The position numbers and the translations under genes are program-made. The notes under the pieces are model-generated. The model saw only the letters and a program-made list of their open reading frames with translations. It made no database searches and was not told the origin of the DNA. 64,000 bases of DNA from Gonocerus acuteangulatus (lineage: Eukaryota > Arthropoda > Insecta > Hemiptera > Coreidae). Location: positions 93,587,176 to 93,651,175 of the forward strand of contig OX328124.1 of the NCBI GenBank assembly GCA_946811695.1. Reading direction: 5' to 3'. Positions 22,100-32,924 of the stretch are shown here, in pieces; positions within the stretch are counted from its first letter, which is position 1; each line of letters starts with the position of its first letter.

Positions 22100-22670
22100 T
22101 GACCGATTCAGCTCATTTTTACAACACTTCTTTCTCATGAGTTACCCACGACGTATACCGCGTTTCGTTACAATACAGCAGAAATTACGACCGGTATGAG
22201 TATATTAAGAATTTGGGTCAAGAGTAAACCCCCCCTTCTAATGAACCGATTTAGTTTATTTTTACAACACATATTTACCTGTAGATTACCACTACGAATA
22301 CCGAGTTTCGTCGAAATATACCAAAAATCACGGCTGGTAGTGGCGAATTGGTATTGTGGGTCCGGAGTAAACCCCCCCTCCTAATGAACCGATTTAGTTT
22401 ATTTTTACAACAGTTATTTACCTGTGGATTACCACTACGAATACCGAGTTTCATCGAAATATACCAAAAATCACGGCTGGTAGTGGCGAATTGGTATTGT
22501 GGGTCCGGAGTAAACCCCCCCTTCTAATGAACCGATTTAGTTCATTTTTATATCTCACTTTTCTCTCTATATTACCACTACGAATACCTAGTTTCGTTGA
22601 AATATAACAAATATTACGGCTGACATAGTCAAATTAGTGTTTTGGGTTCGGGGTAAACCCCCCCTTCCGG
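22100..22670 (-). repeat. Tandem ~143-bp units inside HINE-1 copy H1
   Basis: Successive units begin 'accgattcagctcattttta' / 'accgatttagtttattttta' at about 22105, 22246, 22388 and 22531, each with 'taccactacgaataccgagtttcg' and ending in a C-run 'gtaaacccccc'. Copies H2 and H3 carry different unit numbers. Confidence 0.8.
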
Positions 22671-22785
22671 TGGACCGACTTTGGTGGTTAACGAACTCGT
22701 TCAATCTTTTGCAAATTGAATGCTATATACCAAGTTTCGTGACGAAAAAACAAAAACTCTGGCCGCTATCGTGTTAACAGACACA

Positions 22786-22799
22786 TATATATATATATA

Positions 22800-22857
<58 letters not shown>

Positions 22858-22865
22858 TATATATA
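22786..22865. repeat. (TA)n microsatellite inside HINE-1 H1
   Basis: Interrupted TA repeat with one GC step, in the same relative position as in H2 (37357..37424) and H3 (43495..43590). Confidence 0.9.
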
Positions 22866-23509
22866 AATTTTAACGGGGGTCATTTTCGGTGTCTACTAGG
22901 TAGGATCGATAAAGATTTGAAGAAATTTTTCAAAAATTCCGTCATGAGTCCAACCTCAATAGCTACTTTCCTTCGGAGGAAAGTGCTAAAAATTAAGGCT
23001 TACGTTACTTGCAAAAAAGTGAGGAATGGTCCTTACACACACATTTGCACATGTGTCGTAAAATAAAGGATTTTTATTGTTTTTAGTGGAAGGACAAAAA
23101 CTACACATTTTCCTTTTCTTTCTGCTTCATTCTCCCGCTTCATCTTCATTTAAATTTAGCGATTAAGAAGAGTAAAAATAGTATTAAGAACAGTAAATTA
23201 CGTCCTATACATTTTAGGACGTAAACACTGGCGTCGGGTCATAATGGCCTCACGTGTTGGTAAACAAACAGTTGCGTCGTGTCAAATAGTCAAATAGACA
23301 CAGAAATACTCCTTTAATGAAGATGTCACTAATACTGAAACTTGAAGAAAGCAGTTCTAGGAGATTACCATGGATAGGGAAGACAATTACAATGAGTTAA
23401 AAAGGAAAAATCGAATTAATAAATACCTTCGGGTCAATATGACCCGACGCCAATAATTAAGAGTTAAAAAAAAAACAAGTTTTGAGCGCTTTTTGACCAC
23501 TGTGGGACG

Positions 23510-24830
23510 ATTTAATTGGAGGGAAATGGGCTTGGCCTATATCTTCGATACAAATGCAAACTAACGAATATAAAAAAATGCATCTTTCATTGTTCATCTT
23601 TAATAATTTCTGCTGGACTTATTTACGGCAAATTCTTCAATCTGACTTCACTTTATTAAAGGGAATGTATTCCACTATCAAAAGGTCAAATCTGCCGAAT
23701 ATTTGACTGTCCAGTTATGAATAAATACTTTTCCACTCTGAAAAGTGGTGATTTTCATATTCGTTAGTTTGCTTTTGTATCGACGATATCACCGGTGCAG
23801 AGAATTGGGGGTAAATATTCATTCTGTTATAATCTTACCTCTAGGAGGTTTAAAACGTTTTTAGTCTTATCTTTGACTGAGTATTCTTAAATATTATATA
23901 ATAAATTATGTAATAGCAAATGTTTTAAAAATATACAACACTATCTCCCCTTTTTGACCTTTCCAAAGTTGCCTAGTCTTAAACGAGACATAATCAGTTT
24001 TTATACTGATATGATAGTGTCGTGTTGTTCCTTCAAATGAGAATGTGCAAATAGCTTACCGGACTATTAACAAAATTTCAAAGGACTAAGCTTGTCTTAT
24101 TGCTAGATTTTTATTTGGTTAAAAAAAAATTCTAATGATCTGTAAATAATGTAAGTAAAGATGTTGTTAATAGAAAACCTTACTAATAAACATACAAGCA
24201 GGCTTATCAACTACATTGAGGTAAATTGAAGTACTTTTCTCGCCTTCTCTGCAGGCTGTTCCAACGTTCAAGAAAGAAGTTTGTAATTCTTCGAATATTC
24301 CTTTTAAATGTATTTCAAATTTTTCGATAATTTTTTATTACTTCTATATCAATTTTTTCCATATTTTTATAAGGGGTACGTGTGATAATTGGTTAAAACG
24401 TAAAATGTGTTATTTTTTAGATTGTTAAAGGACGAACCCTTAACTCAACGTGAAAAGAGTCAGAATCTCTAATACACTCCTTCTAACCAAATAAACTATC
24501 TAGATAATAAGAGTTATTTTTCAGATAACTTTCTTTAATATATTACTTAATGACCATTAGGTAAATTGTAAAAATAATAATGTAGAAATAATCTAAACAG
24601 TAAAACAAAATATTTATTTACATTAAAAAATACTGACAACTCATTTTGAAATATATACAACTTGCAGTAATTCTGTCTTCTTATATTCCCATATTGCCTC
24701 CAAACCTACATACTGATGCCTTCTTCTTGAAAAAACATTTTTGGCTGCATACGTAGGATGTTGAACACCATCCATCGTAAATATATTTGTAAGGATAACA
24801 CTTGGAGTGCTACCTATGTACTTGGTTCAA
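23510..24830. other. Intergenic DNA upstream of the gene B 3' end, nothing recognised
   Basis: AT-rich. A pair of inverted stretches ('aactaacgaatat' at 23560 versus 'atattcgttagtttgc' at 23757, each beside a 'cgatac' motif) suggests an old MITE of about 220 bp (23545..23775). Otherwise unassigned. Confidence 0.35.
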
Positions 24831-24834
24831 ACAC

Positions 24835-24840
24835 TTTATT
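24835..24840 (-). terminator. Candidate polyadenylation signal of gene B
   Basis: AATAAA on the minus strand, about 19 bases beyond the gene B stop codon. The proximity implies a very short 3' UTR. Confidence 0.45.
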
Positions 24841-24858
24841 TATGATTACCATGGGGCT

Positions 24859-24893
24859 TTACATAACTGTACAGCCTGTGTTCTTATAAGGAC
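24859..24893 (-). CDS. Gene B exon 7 (CaaX tail exon)
   Basis: 35 bp: two bases completing Cys, then PYKNTGCTVM and TAA. Acceptor TTTTTTCAG. The reading is supported by an equal-length exon in gene C encoding PYKQPGCSVM. Confidence 0.85.
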
Positions 24894-27800
24894 CTGAAAA
24901 AATAGCAACTCCATCATTAATCCTTATATGATATTATTTGTAAGTTATTATTCTAAAAGGGTATGATAATGTGTAGAAAGTTATAAGAAACAAATATTAT
25001 TAAGTGATTAATCACTAATAAAACCAACAGGTGAAGAAAAAAAAAGTGATTAATCACAATTTATCAAATAACTAGGCAAAATACATCAAACCAATGAGAC
25101 AAGAGAATTCTCTTTACAATTGTTTTACACTTCTCTGAGCTTCTTATCTATTTTAAGGGACAGAAACAAAAATGATCCACTCTATTATTACTAATTAGGC
25201 ACCTTGCTTGGTTAGAGGACCAGTACAGTCAGAAAAAGACTCGTGTGAACCTCTTCCACCTACAGGAGCTGTGTGGGTGTTTCATGTTTTTAAAGGTTCT
25301 TGGTGTTTATATGTTTATTTTATTTTATTATTTGTCATAGATTTTAATTGTTTACAACTGGGGTAATTTAAATACCATAACAGGATTTTTTGGGATTTTA
25401 GTGAAGTTTATTATTGTTCTTTTCGCAACGTAGTGGTTTTGACCAGTTTTATAAACTAAGTATTTAGGAATCAATTTGTGACTGTAAACATATATATACT
25501 GCTTTATTTTTTATGCCAATATGTCCTCTTGAATATCCTTATTGATAAAAAAACAGACGATTTTCTAACACTCTTGGTTGAAGACGTAGGCCAGTCTAGA
25601 AGAAGGTTGCTTTTTTTTAGGCCTTAATGATTTTTTATATGCTCCTGATGGGGTATCTTAACGATAAAAGTATGCAGAGCAATAGTGCGGAATCATGAGG
25701 AAAATTCAGGTTTTAATTAGCCTTCGGCAGCTCTTCCTTTTATTAATTAAATTTTAATTAATAAAACTTAATTAAAATTGTCATTTTCGTCTGAAATAAA
25801 TATTCATATTCCTGTCACCGCTATTTTTTTAAGAAAATTCAAATTTGATAGTGACTCATTTTTTTTTAAAACTGCCAACAAAAAAAGAGAAAAATAAATC
25901 AACGAAGTAAATTCATTTATTCCATTTTTCACAACTTACCAGGTGCCTCTTCAAAATCCTAAAACTGTGCAATAAATACACATCCTGATTGTAAAGATGA
26001 ACTCGGCTTATTTATTTAATTTAATCCCAGCATTCCTGCCCCATGCATAATTATTTAAAAGTGAATCTAGGCCTGATTGCACAGTTTGTGGTGAATATCT
26101 TACTTTTAAGCACATTAACAGCCTAAGAATCCGTTCGAAACTAAATGGACATTAGTGGTCATCTCTGTGATATTCTTGGAGATAATAGAGCAAAAGAGCT
26201 TTCAGTTTCTTGAAAGCAACGGACCTGTTTAATTAAATATAATCATCTTGCATAAAAAGAAACAAAAACTCAAATATTAAAACATTTCAACCTAATTTCT
26301 TTTGTTTATACTTTGATTTTATTAAATTTATTTTGTTATTAACCCTTCCATGGCTAAATCAAAACTGATCCAAGTAGAGAGAAATGAGGAAAGTATACCC
26401 CCCCTATATTTCAAGGATCCTACTATTTTTATAAATTCCGCATTTACAAAATTTAAGATTCCATATAGTTTCGATTCTAAGCAGAGGATTTTTAGTTATA
26501 ACCCAAAACAATTTCAGTACTCAAACAGATTGAAATAATAATTAATTGTTTGATATTGTATTGCACACTTACATTCTCCTTCCCGAACTGATTCATTAGA
26601 AGGCAGCGAGGCACTGGTCATCAACCAGTCACGATTCTCGTTTATTTTCTCGGTCCATATCCCTGAAATTAGAAAAAAATTACAAAATCGTTCTATCAGT
26701 AAACAAATACAAGATTTCCTTCTAGATATCCTTACTGTTCAGTTCTTTAACAGTTGGTGCATCCCCTCCATAATCTCGTGGCATCATCGACTCTGGGACT
26801 TTCTCATATAGACCTGCACAATCTTTACCGCAAAAAACAAACTGAAACCAAATTTTTCGACAAACCTATTAGTAGCTAATTTATCTACTTGAGCATAAAA
26901 AGCAGACTTACTAAATGTGTTACGAATATAATTTGAAAATAATATTTGAATTTGTCTTATCAGATTTACCATTTTACATATTTCATATAGAAGATACTTA
27001 AGTTTAATGCTTAAAAATAGTTTTTTACTACTTGTGATGTAAATATATGATACAATCACTCACTCTTTTGGCAAGTTTTTTCTTGAAAAGTGGTTTTATT
27101 ACTTTTTCTATGATAGCTCCAACCACAGGAATCACGTTCAAATAAATTATTCCACAAAGAGAGACAGGATACACATTCTAAAACATTATCAATGTATTAA
27201 AAAAAAAGCAGTTTATTCTTGTAGAAGGAAATTTTAAAGCATAATCTGATAAGTATACAATGTAATTGTATTAGGAACGGTAGATTTGCGGGTGAACTTT
27301 TTTTTTTCTGTACAACGCTTCTGCATTTAGCCCATTAGTGCCGGGCTATCTATAGGTTGCCATCCTTCCTAATCATCCATGGTACTGCAGGGAATTCCTT
27401 CAGCACATGGATGAAAAGACTCAATCTAGGCGCACGGTAGTGCGCCAGGCCAAGTTCCGGCCTAAGCACACTGTTTGTATATTACAGGCGGTCTTAGAGC
27501 CAATTTTTACGCTCTCATAACTTTCAACCAGGTAAAGATAAAGTTATTAAATTTTACACAGGTATTATACTACTAGATTTGAGTAAAACTGGAAATTTTC
27601 ATAATTCTACATCGAATAGTTTCTGAGATATAAGCGATCGAAAATCGGGATTTATAGGACTCACTCACTCACTCACTCACTGACTCATCAAAATTATTAG
27701 GCACTTCCCATGATGCTAGAGACTTGAAATTTTGTATGAAGATAGATATGAAGATGTTATTAAAGGAAAAAATCGAAAAATCGCGAAAACTTGTGTTTGA

Positions 27801-30800
27801 CTCCGCTTCCGGGGCAGGGGCGTGCCAGTTTTGTACTTCCTTCGGAAACCCATCATTCCGTCCGAAACCCATGATGTGGGGTATCAAATGAATTGTCTCG
27901 GTTTGAAGAACCTATATTTGATGTTTTAAGAAACAAAAACAACAATAAAAATACTTATATCCAGTTACTAAAATATCACTTTCCTCAACCAGGTTTATTC
28001 TTAAACTTGGCAATGTTTAGTTTTTATCTAAAGATAATTTCGGCACAAAAGAAACATTGCTAAGTTTAAGAATATACCTGGTTGAGGAAAGTGATATTTT
28101 AGTAACTGGATGTAAGTATTTTTATTGTTGTTTTTAAAGGTCAGTTGAAGTGTCTTTACTGTTCTTAGTAACTATGAGGTCTTCCAAGTAATGAACTTGG
28201 ACATTTCTTTCTTGTATCATCTCTTGTATTGGCAAATATTTTTGGTTGAATTAATACACCAACTCATACTACTTTTTTGGAGTGTAGAATAGTAAGGCGT
28301 TTTGGGGGGGTTTTAGGAGGGGATATTTTTGAGGAAGGGACTGTTTCTTTGTGGGGGCAGGAACTTGGCCTCTATTTCACATTTATGTTTTTTTGGGGAT
28401 CATTCTTCTCAAGAATTCTTAGCCACTAGAGCAAGGGCAAATCGGTGTGATAAATAGAACTGGGATAACCTTATAATTTACAATCATACTGTATTATAAT
28501 CATTTCTTTGTTGAGTAAAGTTTAAGTGTTCAATCTAGCGTTAGTTGGTAATCTTTAAGTAAAATTGAGTTCACTGAGAAATGCTGAAATGAATGCTATA
28601 AAAATGCTTCTTGCTCACCTGGACGCAGAAAATAGTGTTCTTCATTGTCGAAATGGATATCTTCATCACATGGGCTAGGGCGCTGTTTTTTGCGTCACAA
28701 ACTACATAGATCTTGTTAACATGGGGGTCGATCCTGAGCCAGACATCGAAAATATTGAAGATCCTCTGAATTGTTGGTCTAAGTTCGAACTTGGAAGCAT
28801 CGCATGAAGCCAGAGACACCATGAGGACTCTTGCTCCGTCGGGCGTTAGTCCTGGTAGAAGTCCCAGAAGTCTGTACAAATCACACACACAAATTCTTTA
28901 CTCATAGAAATGAAACAAATACATTTCCACAGATGCTTTATTTGTCCCATTTTCAATGCCCATGCAAAGCTCATATTCAGCCGACCCTTGGTCCTAGTCT
29001 CTAAGGGCCTAAACTTGATCCTAGACTCAGATGGACAGTCTAGGAGCAAGCTGTGGCAAATAAAGGCCTTTGTAGACATTGAAAATCCGGATGTTAGTTG
29101 AAAAAACTTCGTACTCAGAATTAATATGGAGCCTATGAGCGAACTACAGCCAGTGAAACAAGTGGCGCACCGATGAAGCATGTGTTTCTGATACAGCTTC
29201 CCTTTGAGAATTAATTGAAATCGTTTTGTCAGAGATAAACGTAGGGCTCACTGCCGAAGGTGACTAAGCCAAAATTAAAACAAACTGAGAAAATTGGAGT
29301 CAATTTTAAGGAGAATCTGAACAAAATTAGTGTTGGTGACAGGAATGATTCTAATTGGTCCAATGAAATTCATTTCTGTCACCAACACTAATAGTTTTCA
29401 GATTCTTCATAACTTTAATTCCAATTTTCTCAATTCGTTTTCATTGTGAGTTAGTCACCTTTGGCACTGAGCCCCTCAATTCGATCTGCGGTATCATCTT
29501 TTAGGTTCGAAGGTATAACGTTTGCAAATTTAAATAGTGAAAATTTATATAAATGGCTTAAAAGCCTTCTTTATGCAAGACATCTTTGAAAATATTGAGA
29601 GTTCATGTTCTGGTATAGTTTTGTAAATGAATAAATTGATTTTACTAAGACATTTGATTTTTTTAAGACCCGAATAATTAATTTTTAACAAAACAAAATG
29701 AGAATTCGGCGTTATTAATAATCTCATTACTATAAATATTAAAAATCTAATATTTGGTTTTTGACATTTAATGATCATAATTGAACGAAATTATCATTTC
29801 GGTGAAGATTTGTCGACAAATCGCACTAGTATTTCTAAAGTGACACAACTAAAAAATCGGTTTTATTCTCATCGTCATTGTTATTATTGTGAAAGACATG
29901 GTAAATAAATCTTTATCAACCATCAAAACTGTGTGTTCCTAGACTCAGAGCTTGTGAACCAGAGGGCACTTGTGTCAACTTTCCTGTCTTAATCCTAAGA
30001 GTTTTATTTTGAGTTGTGTCAATTCAGAAATTCTTGTGCGATATATTGAAAAATTGTTGCCCTAGTGAGACAGGAATTATTTTTTAATTTTAATAAATAT
30101 GTCTGATTTTTTTTTTTTTTTTTTACTTATGAGTATTTTTAATTTCATTTAAAATTATAGGAACCATATTCCCTAGATCTCTCAAGATGCTGCAATAAGC
30201 TAAATTAATACAAACGCTCCCATTTTGGAAACTTAACAGCGGTTAATTTCATTTTCAGCATCTTAAATTAAGATTAAAAAATTAACTATTTAGACAATAA
30301 TACGAGTACGTATACATTTTCATAAAAAAAAATTAATTATTATGTAATACTTACATACTATCATTATTTGCCAATAGGTCAGGATGTAATGGGTCTCTTT
30401 GAGTAAAAAACTCTGGTACAAAATTCCTTACTGTGAAATAAGTGTCTAACTTTAGCTTTGATTTGTTCAGATCTCCTTTTCCGCCGAGAACGAATTTCTC
30501 AATCAAGTACTGATCGACTATAAACAAAAAAAAACTGACATGGTTATGCATACTCAAAATGTGGAATCAGGCCTGAATGTTGGATAATTATTCTGATATA
30601 GTCGCATTTTATTCGACAAACGAAGCAAGAAATGATTTGTTTACACAGCAAGAGAAGTTTATCATTTGTATGTGTATTATTTTTCGTTTTTATGTGTGTA
30701 ATTTCTTAATCTTCATTAAAATAGAGAACGTTCTGTCTTTTTCGATATGTAGTATTTAGGTTGTATTCGGAAAACGTATTAAAGAAATTCTAGTAGACTG

Positions 30801-31613
30801 CACTGTCCATGTTATTTAATGGTTTAAAGTCATCTGGACATGACCATGTCGAATTGGCAATAGCCGACGTTTCGCCAGATATTCTGACGGCTTCCTAGCG
30901 GTATCTTCTGAGAATGATGATAAGTTTCTGTCCGGATCTTACTTATACCTGGTGGGGGCGACCTCGTGATGTTGGATTCTGTCCAGCCAATCAAATCTTC
31001 TGTCTTCCTTAGGATGATGGGAGTCCATAATTTACTAAGTCTGAAGCAATCTTATATGTTACAATTCTGGAGATATTTTACAATTTTGATCGTTTCTCGT
31101 CTAGATGCCTTTACTTTGGCTTAAATTTTATCAAACTCTAAAGAATTGTTCTGCAAACTCTGATTTTTTGTTTTCAAGTTCTTGATTATTTTTATTTGTT
31201 CTCTAAATCTAGTAGAAATCAGTCTTCCAGTTTCACTTCTGTACTTCTTCCCACACGGGCATGGGGTGATGTACAAACAAAGTTGTCTTTAATCCAAGTT
31301 CACCCTTGTAGTTCAGGAGCTCGAGGCTAATCCTCGTATTGTTATTTTATCAGCTATGTCCATCATGATCATGCGCGATAAATGAGATAAAATAATTTCC
31401 TTGAATTATGAACTCTTTTTGGCACATATATCAGACGAAAGCAAAACAATTATAGACTAAATAAAATAAATAAATACCTGCATCTTGTGGTAAGTGGTAT
31501 TGGCTTTTTAGCCACAATTCCAGCTCCTTTTTATCTTTTTGCAACTCCTCTTCCGTTATGCCAAGCCGTTTGCAGACCTCATCTATTTTGGCTACCTCTT
31601 TGAAAGTCTGCAT
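24859..31613 (-). CDS. Gene B: complete CRAL-TRIO lipid-transfer protein with CaaX-like end
   Basis: Seven exons: 31613..31478, 30517..30355, 28871..28619, 27177..27064, 26841..26736, 26662..26573 and 24893..24859. They total 897 bp, 298 residues plus stop. Residues 30-95 form the N-lobe (WLKSQYHLPQDA, LIEKFVLGGKGDLNKSKLKL). Residues 100-258 form the lipid-binding lobe (LPGLTPDGARVL, DVWLRIDPHVNKIYVVCD, FCVQNVYPVSLCGIIYLNV, PRDYGGDAPTVKELN). The family shuttles tocopherol, retinoids or phosphoinositides; the ligand is unknown. No signal peptide or membrane helix. The tail CPYKNTGCTVM ends in a CaaX-like box with Met last, predicted to favour farnesylation, with another Cys seven residues before it. 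Introns hold a hairpin, a foldback element, a MITE and a Penelope remnant. Confidence 0.9.
26573..26662 (-). CDS. Gene B exon 6
   Basis: 90 bp, phase 1/1. It reads IWTEKINENRDWLMTSASLP then SNESVREGE. Acceptor TTTCAG; donor GTAAGT. Corresponds to the R-(E/D)-W-L...ESVR segment closing the fold. Confidence 0.88.
26736..26841 (-). CDS. Gene B exon 5
   Basis: 106 bp. FVFCGKDCAGLYEKVPESMM then PRDYGGDAPTVKELN. Compared with A and C the GG is followed by DAP instead of GAP/GGP. Confidence 0.88.
27064..27177 (-). CDS. Gene B exon 4
   Basis: 114 bp. NVYPVSLCGIIYLNVIPVVG, then AIIEKVIKPLFKKKLAKR with a basic end; donor GTGAGT. Confidence 0.88.
27330..27480 (-). mobile_element. Probable decayed SINE family 1 3' body
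   Basis: Reverse complement contains 'ggcactaatgggctaaatgc', similar to 'ggcgctaatggcc' near the A tail of SINE1, and a T-rich run on its left as expected for a minus-strand copy. The head is lost. Confidence 0.35.
27660..27890. repeat. CACT simple repeat and adjoining decayed repeat
   Basis: CACT tetramers at 27660..27690, followed by 'gagacttgaaattttgtatg' and 'gcttccggggcaggggcgtg', wording seen beside similar repeats in other arthropod DNA. An inferred old mobile-element edge in gene B intron 3. Confidence 0.35.
27935..28135. repeat. Near-perfect 84-bp-arm hairpin in gene B intron 3
   Basis: Arms 27935..28018 and 28052..28135 are complementary with three mismatches, around a 33-base loop. 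Either strand would make a long dsRNA stem when transcribed; the minus strand is transcribed as gene B intron. It may be a foldback MITE; no clean target duplication found. Confidence 0.85.
28619..28871 (-). CDS. Gene B exon 3
   Basis: 253 bp. LLGLLPGLTPDGARVLMVSL, FDVWLRIDPHVNKIYVVCDA, ending MKNTIFCVQ at donor GTGAGC. Acceptor TGTACAG. Confidence 0.9.
29244..29474. mobile_element. Foldback MITE in gene B intron 2
   Basis: Almost the whole 231 bp is an imperfect inverted repeat. The outer ends are GGGCTCACTGCCGAAGGTGA and the inverse of GGGCTCAGTGCCAAAGGTGA; the inner arms meet at 'ttagtgttggtgacag'. Superfamily and target duplication not determined. Confidence 0.75.
29821..30041. mobile_element. 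MITE-A copy 3
   Basis: 221 bp with ends TCGCACTAGTATTTCT and inverse TCGCACAAGAATTTCT, plus an internal 'gaaagacatggtaaat' and 'cagagggcacttgt' core shared with 38591..38823 and 45061..47104. Non-coding. Confidence 0.75.
30355..30517 (-). CDS. Gene B exon 2 (N-lobe)
   Basis: 163 bp. DQYLIEKFVLGGKGDLNKSK then LKLDTYFTVRNFVPEFFTQR. Donor GTAAGT; acceptor TTATAG. Confidence 0.9.
30830..31360 (-). mobile_element. Penelope-like element 3' remnant with GIY-YIG endonuclease end
   Basis: Minus-strand frame from about 31277 reads YITPCPCGKKYRSETGRLIS and then TRFREQIKIIKNLKTKNQSL before TAA near 31128. The CxCGKxY..ETGR...R..EQ layout is the GIY-YIG domain that ends Penelope-like polyproteins. The G of 'YIGETGR' is altered and a one-base shift breaks the upstream frame, so it is dead. 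Further 3' (30830..30910) lies 'ggcgaaacgtcggc', the conserved 3' segment also found in the hammerhead-like repeats. It sits in gene B intron 1. Confidence 0.75.
31478..31613 (-). CDS. Gene B exon 1 with start codon
   Basis: 136 bp. ATG at 31613; MQTFKEVAKIDEVCKRLGIT, then ELWLKSQYHLPQDA, donor GTATTT (weak but in the same phase as the GTTAGT of gene A). A helical charged stretch precedes the conserved WLK..HLPQ. Confidence 0.82.
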
Positions 31614-31685
31614 AGTAATCAGGAACGTTGCACCTTAATTTAAAAACAAAAAAAAAATGTTACATACTTTATTAGGGGAATTAAT

Positions 31686-31689
<4 letters not shown>

Positions 31690-31752
<63 letters not shown>
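31690..31752. repeat. (AT)n microsatellite
   Basis: About 62 bp of uninterrupted AT, 77 bp upstream of the gene B start codon and directly before a SINE1 head. Confidence 0.92.
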
Positions 31753-31754
<2 letters not shown>

Positions 31755-31817
31755 TAGTGGTCTTGTGGCTATCGCCATGGATTCTCATGCGGGAAATGGG
31801 TTAGAGTCCCACCGGCA

Positions 31818-32924
31818 CACATTGGGGCCAAACGACATTTTGTATTTCAAAAAGGCTGCAGCCTCTAAATCTTAACCCTCCGTCGACCAGGTGGGGTCTA
31901 GACGGACCCCACGCACACTATTTCCCCCCTCACTTAAAGACACCGTATCTCTCTCTACCTTCCTGCTCTTTAAGTAGCTTCCTACTAAGTATTGCTCCAG
32001 AGATCGGCAGTGTCAAATCGCTCTTAAAGGATATTCCACGCCTCAAATTGATTATTTTTTGTTGAAAAGCGGCTTTAGGGTCTGACCCAACGTGGGCTTC
32101 CGTGATAAGTTTTTTTGTTTTTTAAAATATTTATATGTATTTTATTTTTCCAATTTAATTAGTTTGCATCATGATAGTATCTGGTATCAAGATAAAACTG
32201 AATTCGTCGAATTTTACAATCTGACAAAAGGATTCCCTTTTCCTGTGTTAATGTTTTCCTGTAAAGTAATTTCAAATCCTGCAACCACATTTTTGGAACC
32301 TGAGACTCCATATTTGGAGGGTATCTTCACAGACACCTACAAATTGATTGAAGAATGTTTTTAAAGGTAGTCTTATGGACTATTAGCACGTTACAACCAT
32401 AGAAGTAAGTGGGGTCCTGGTGGAACCCACGCGGGCGACGGTGTAACTGTCTCCCACGTGGTCGACGGAGGGTTAACCGATTTCAATGCCTTTGTTCCCA
32501 TGTTATGGGAAATTATGTGTAAATAGTTCACGAACTTTTACAATTGAACATAAAATAGTATTCTTTTTGTTAATCTAATTTAATATCAGCACTGATATCG
32601 TAGACTGGGAAAAGAACTGATAGGTCTTCATAAAACGTAAATTTATCTTATTTCAACTATGAAATTAATTTAAATAATATGATTTTTGAATGATTTGAAA
32701 ATAACTTTTAATGTCTAAGTTAAATGAAAAATGAAATATTTTTTTATGTTCTAAATAATTAATTAATTTAATAAACAGAGGAAACAAAAAACAAACATCT
32801 AGACAAATTTATTCTAAATTGTATTAGCTTTTATTTAAAAGAAACACATTGAAATCGATTAAGATTTAGAGGCTGTAGTCGTTTTTTGAAATACGAAATG
32901 TCGTTTGGCCACTCTGTCGTTTCG
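31818..32924. mobile_element. DNA transposon inserted in SINE1, itself carrying a piggyBac-like MITE
   Basis: Inverted ends: GGCCAAACGACATTTTGTAT at 31826 faces its complement near 32910, continuing about 48 bp to 'ctctaaatctt'. CCGGCA occurs on both sides (31812..31817, 32925..32930) within CACCGGCA/CGCCGGCA, possibly an 8-bp duplication with one change (hAT-like). The exact termini are uncertain by a few bases. Confidence 0.65.
31876..32472. mobile_element. piggyBac-like MITE with TTAA duplication
   Basis: 597 bp between TTAA (31872..31875) and TTAA (32473..32476). The ends are CCCTCCGTCGACCAGGTGGG and the inverse of CCCTCCGTCGACCACGTGGG, followed by further GTGGGGTC/GACCCCAC motifs. No transposase; a 90-codon ORF at 32092..32364 has no recognised domain. 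Confidence 0.85.

Larger units (their letters stand above)
21727..22988 (-). mobile_element. HINE-1 (Helentron-like, non-autonomous) copy H1
   Basis: On the minus strand the element starts AGCACTTTCCTCC inside a small hairpin (22966..22988). It runs through a (TA)n microsatellite (22786..22865) and about four tandem units of roughly 143 bp (22100..22670). It ends with the subterminal inverted copy GAGGAAAGTGCT (21764..), then the tail CAGCTCCTGCGTGACGGAC and a T run. Subterminal inverted repeats, an internal microsatellite and a short 3' stem-loop next to T-rich target match the published HINE/DINE-1 architecture. Confidence 0.75.
21443..23463. mobile_element. piggyBac-like non-autonomous element with TTAA duplication
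   Basis: TTAA at 21439..21442 and 23464..23467. The ends are CCCTTAGTTAGTGGCGT and, inverted, CTCTTAATTATTGGCGT. Each is followed by a GGCGTCGGGTCA...TGACCC motif (21482..21506, 23430..23451) characteristic of piggyBac relatives. The paralogous TX copy at about 53601 has an uninterrupted TTAA here, proving the insertion. It contains a HINE-1 element. No transposase is visible. Confidence 0.85.
20495..23504. mobile_element. TIR transposon TX, copy 1 (host of nested insertions)
   Basis: The ends CACAGTGTTCAAAAAGCGCTC and the inverse of CACAGTGGTCAAAAAGCGCTC enclose the element. A related copy is at 53561..54795. GACG occurs at 20491..20494 and 23506..23509, a possible 4-bp target duplication (GTCG in the same positions of the other copy). 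About 950 bp are its own; the rest is the piggyBac-like insertion 21443..23463. Superfamily not determined. Confidence 0.7.

Noticed and set aside
22005..22384. Repeated ~62-codon ORFs (PLLMNRFSLFLQHIF-like) as a protein family
   Set aside because: They follow the HINE-1 tandem units; the unit length is not a multiple of three and the frame is lost between units and copies.
22100..22670. CRISPR-like regular repeats
   Set aside because: Directly abutting ~143-bp units without spacers, inside a eukaryotic mobile element.
30840..30910. Fourth hammerhead motif in the Penelope remnant
   Set aside because: Only the GAAACGTC half is present; the CUGANGA core reads CAGAAGA and no stem II pairs cleanly.
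32092..32364. 90-codon ORF as a gene
   Set aside because: Lies wholly inside the TTAA-flanked MITE and shows no transposase motif.
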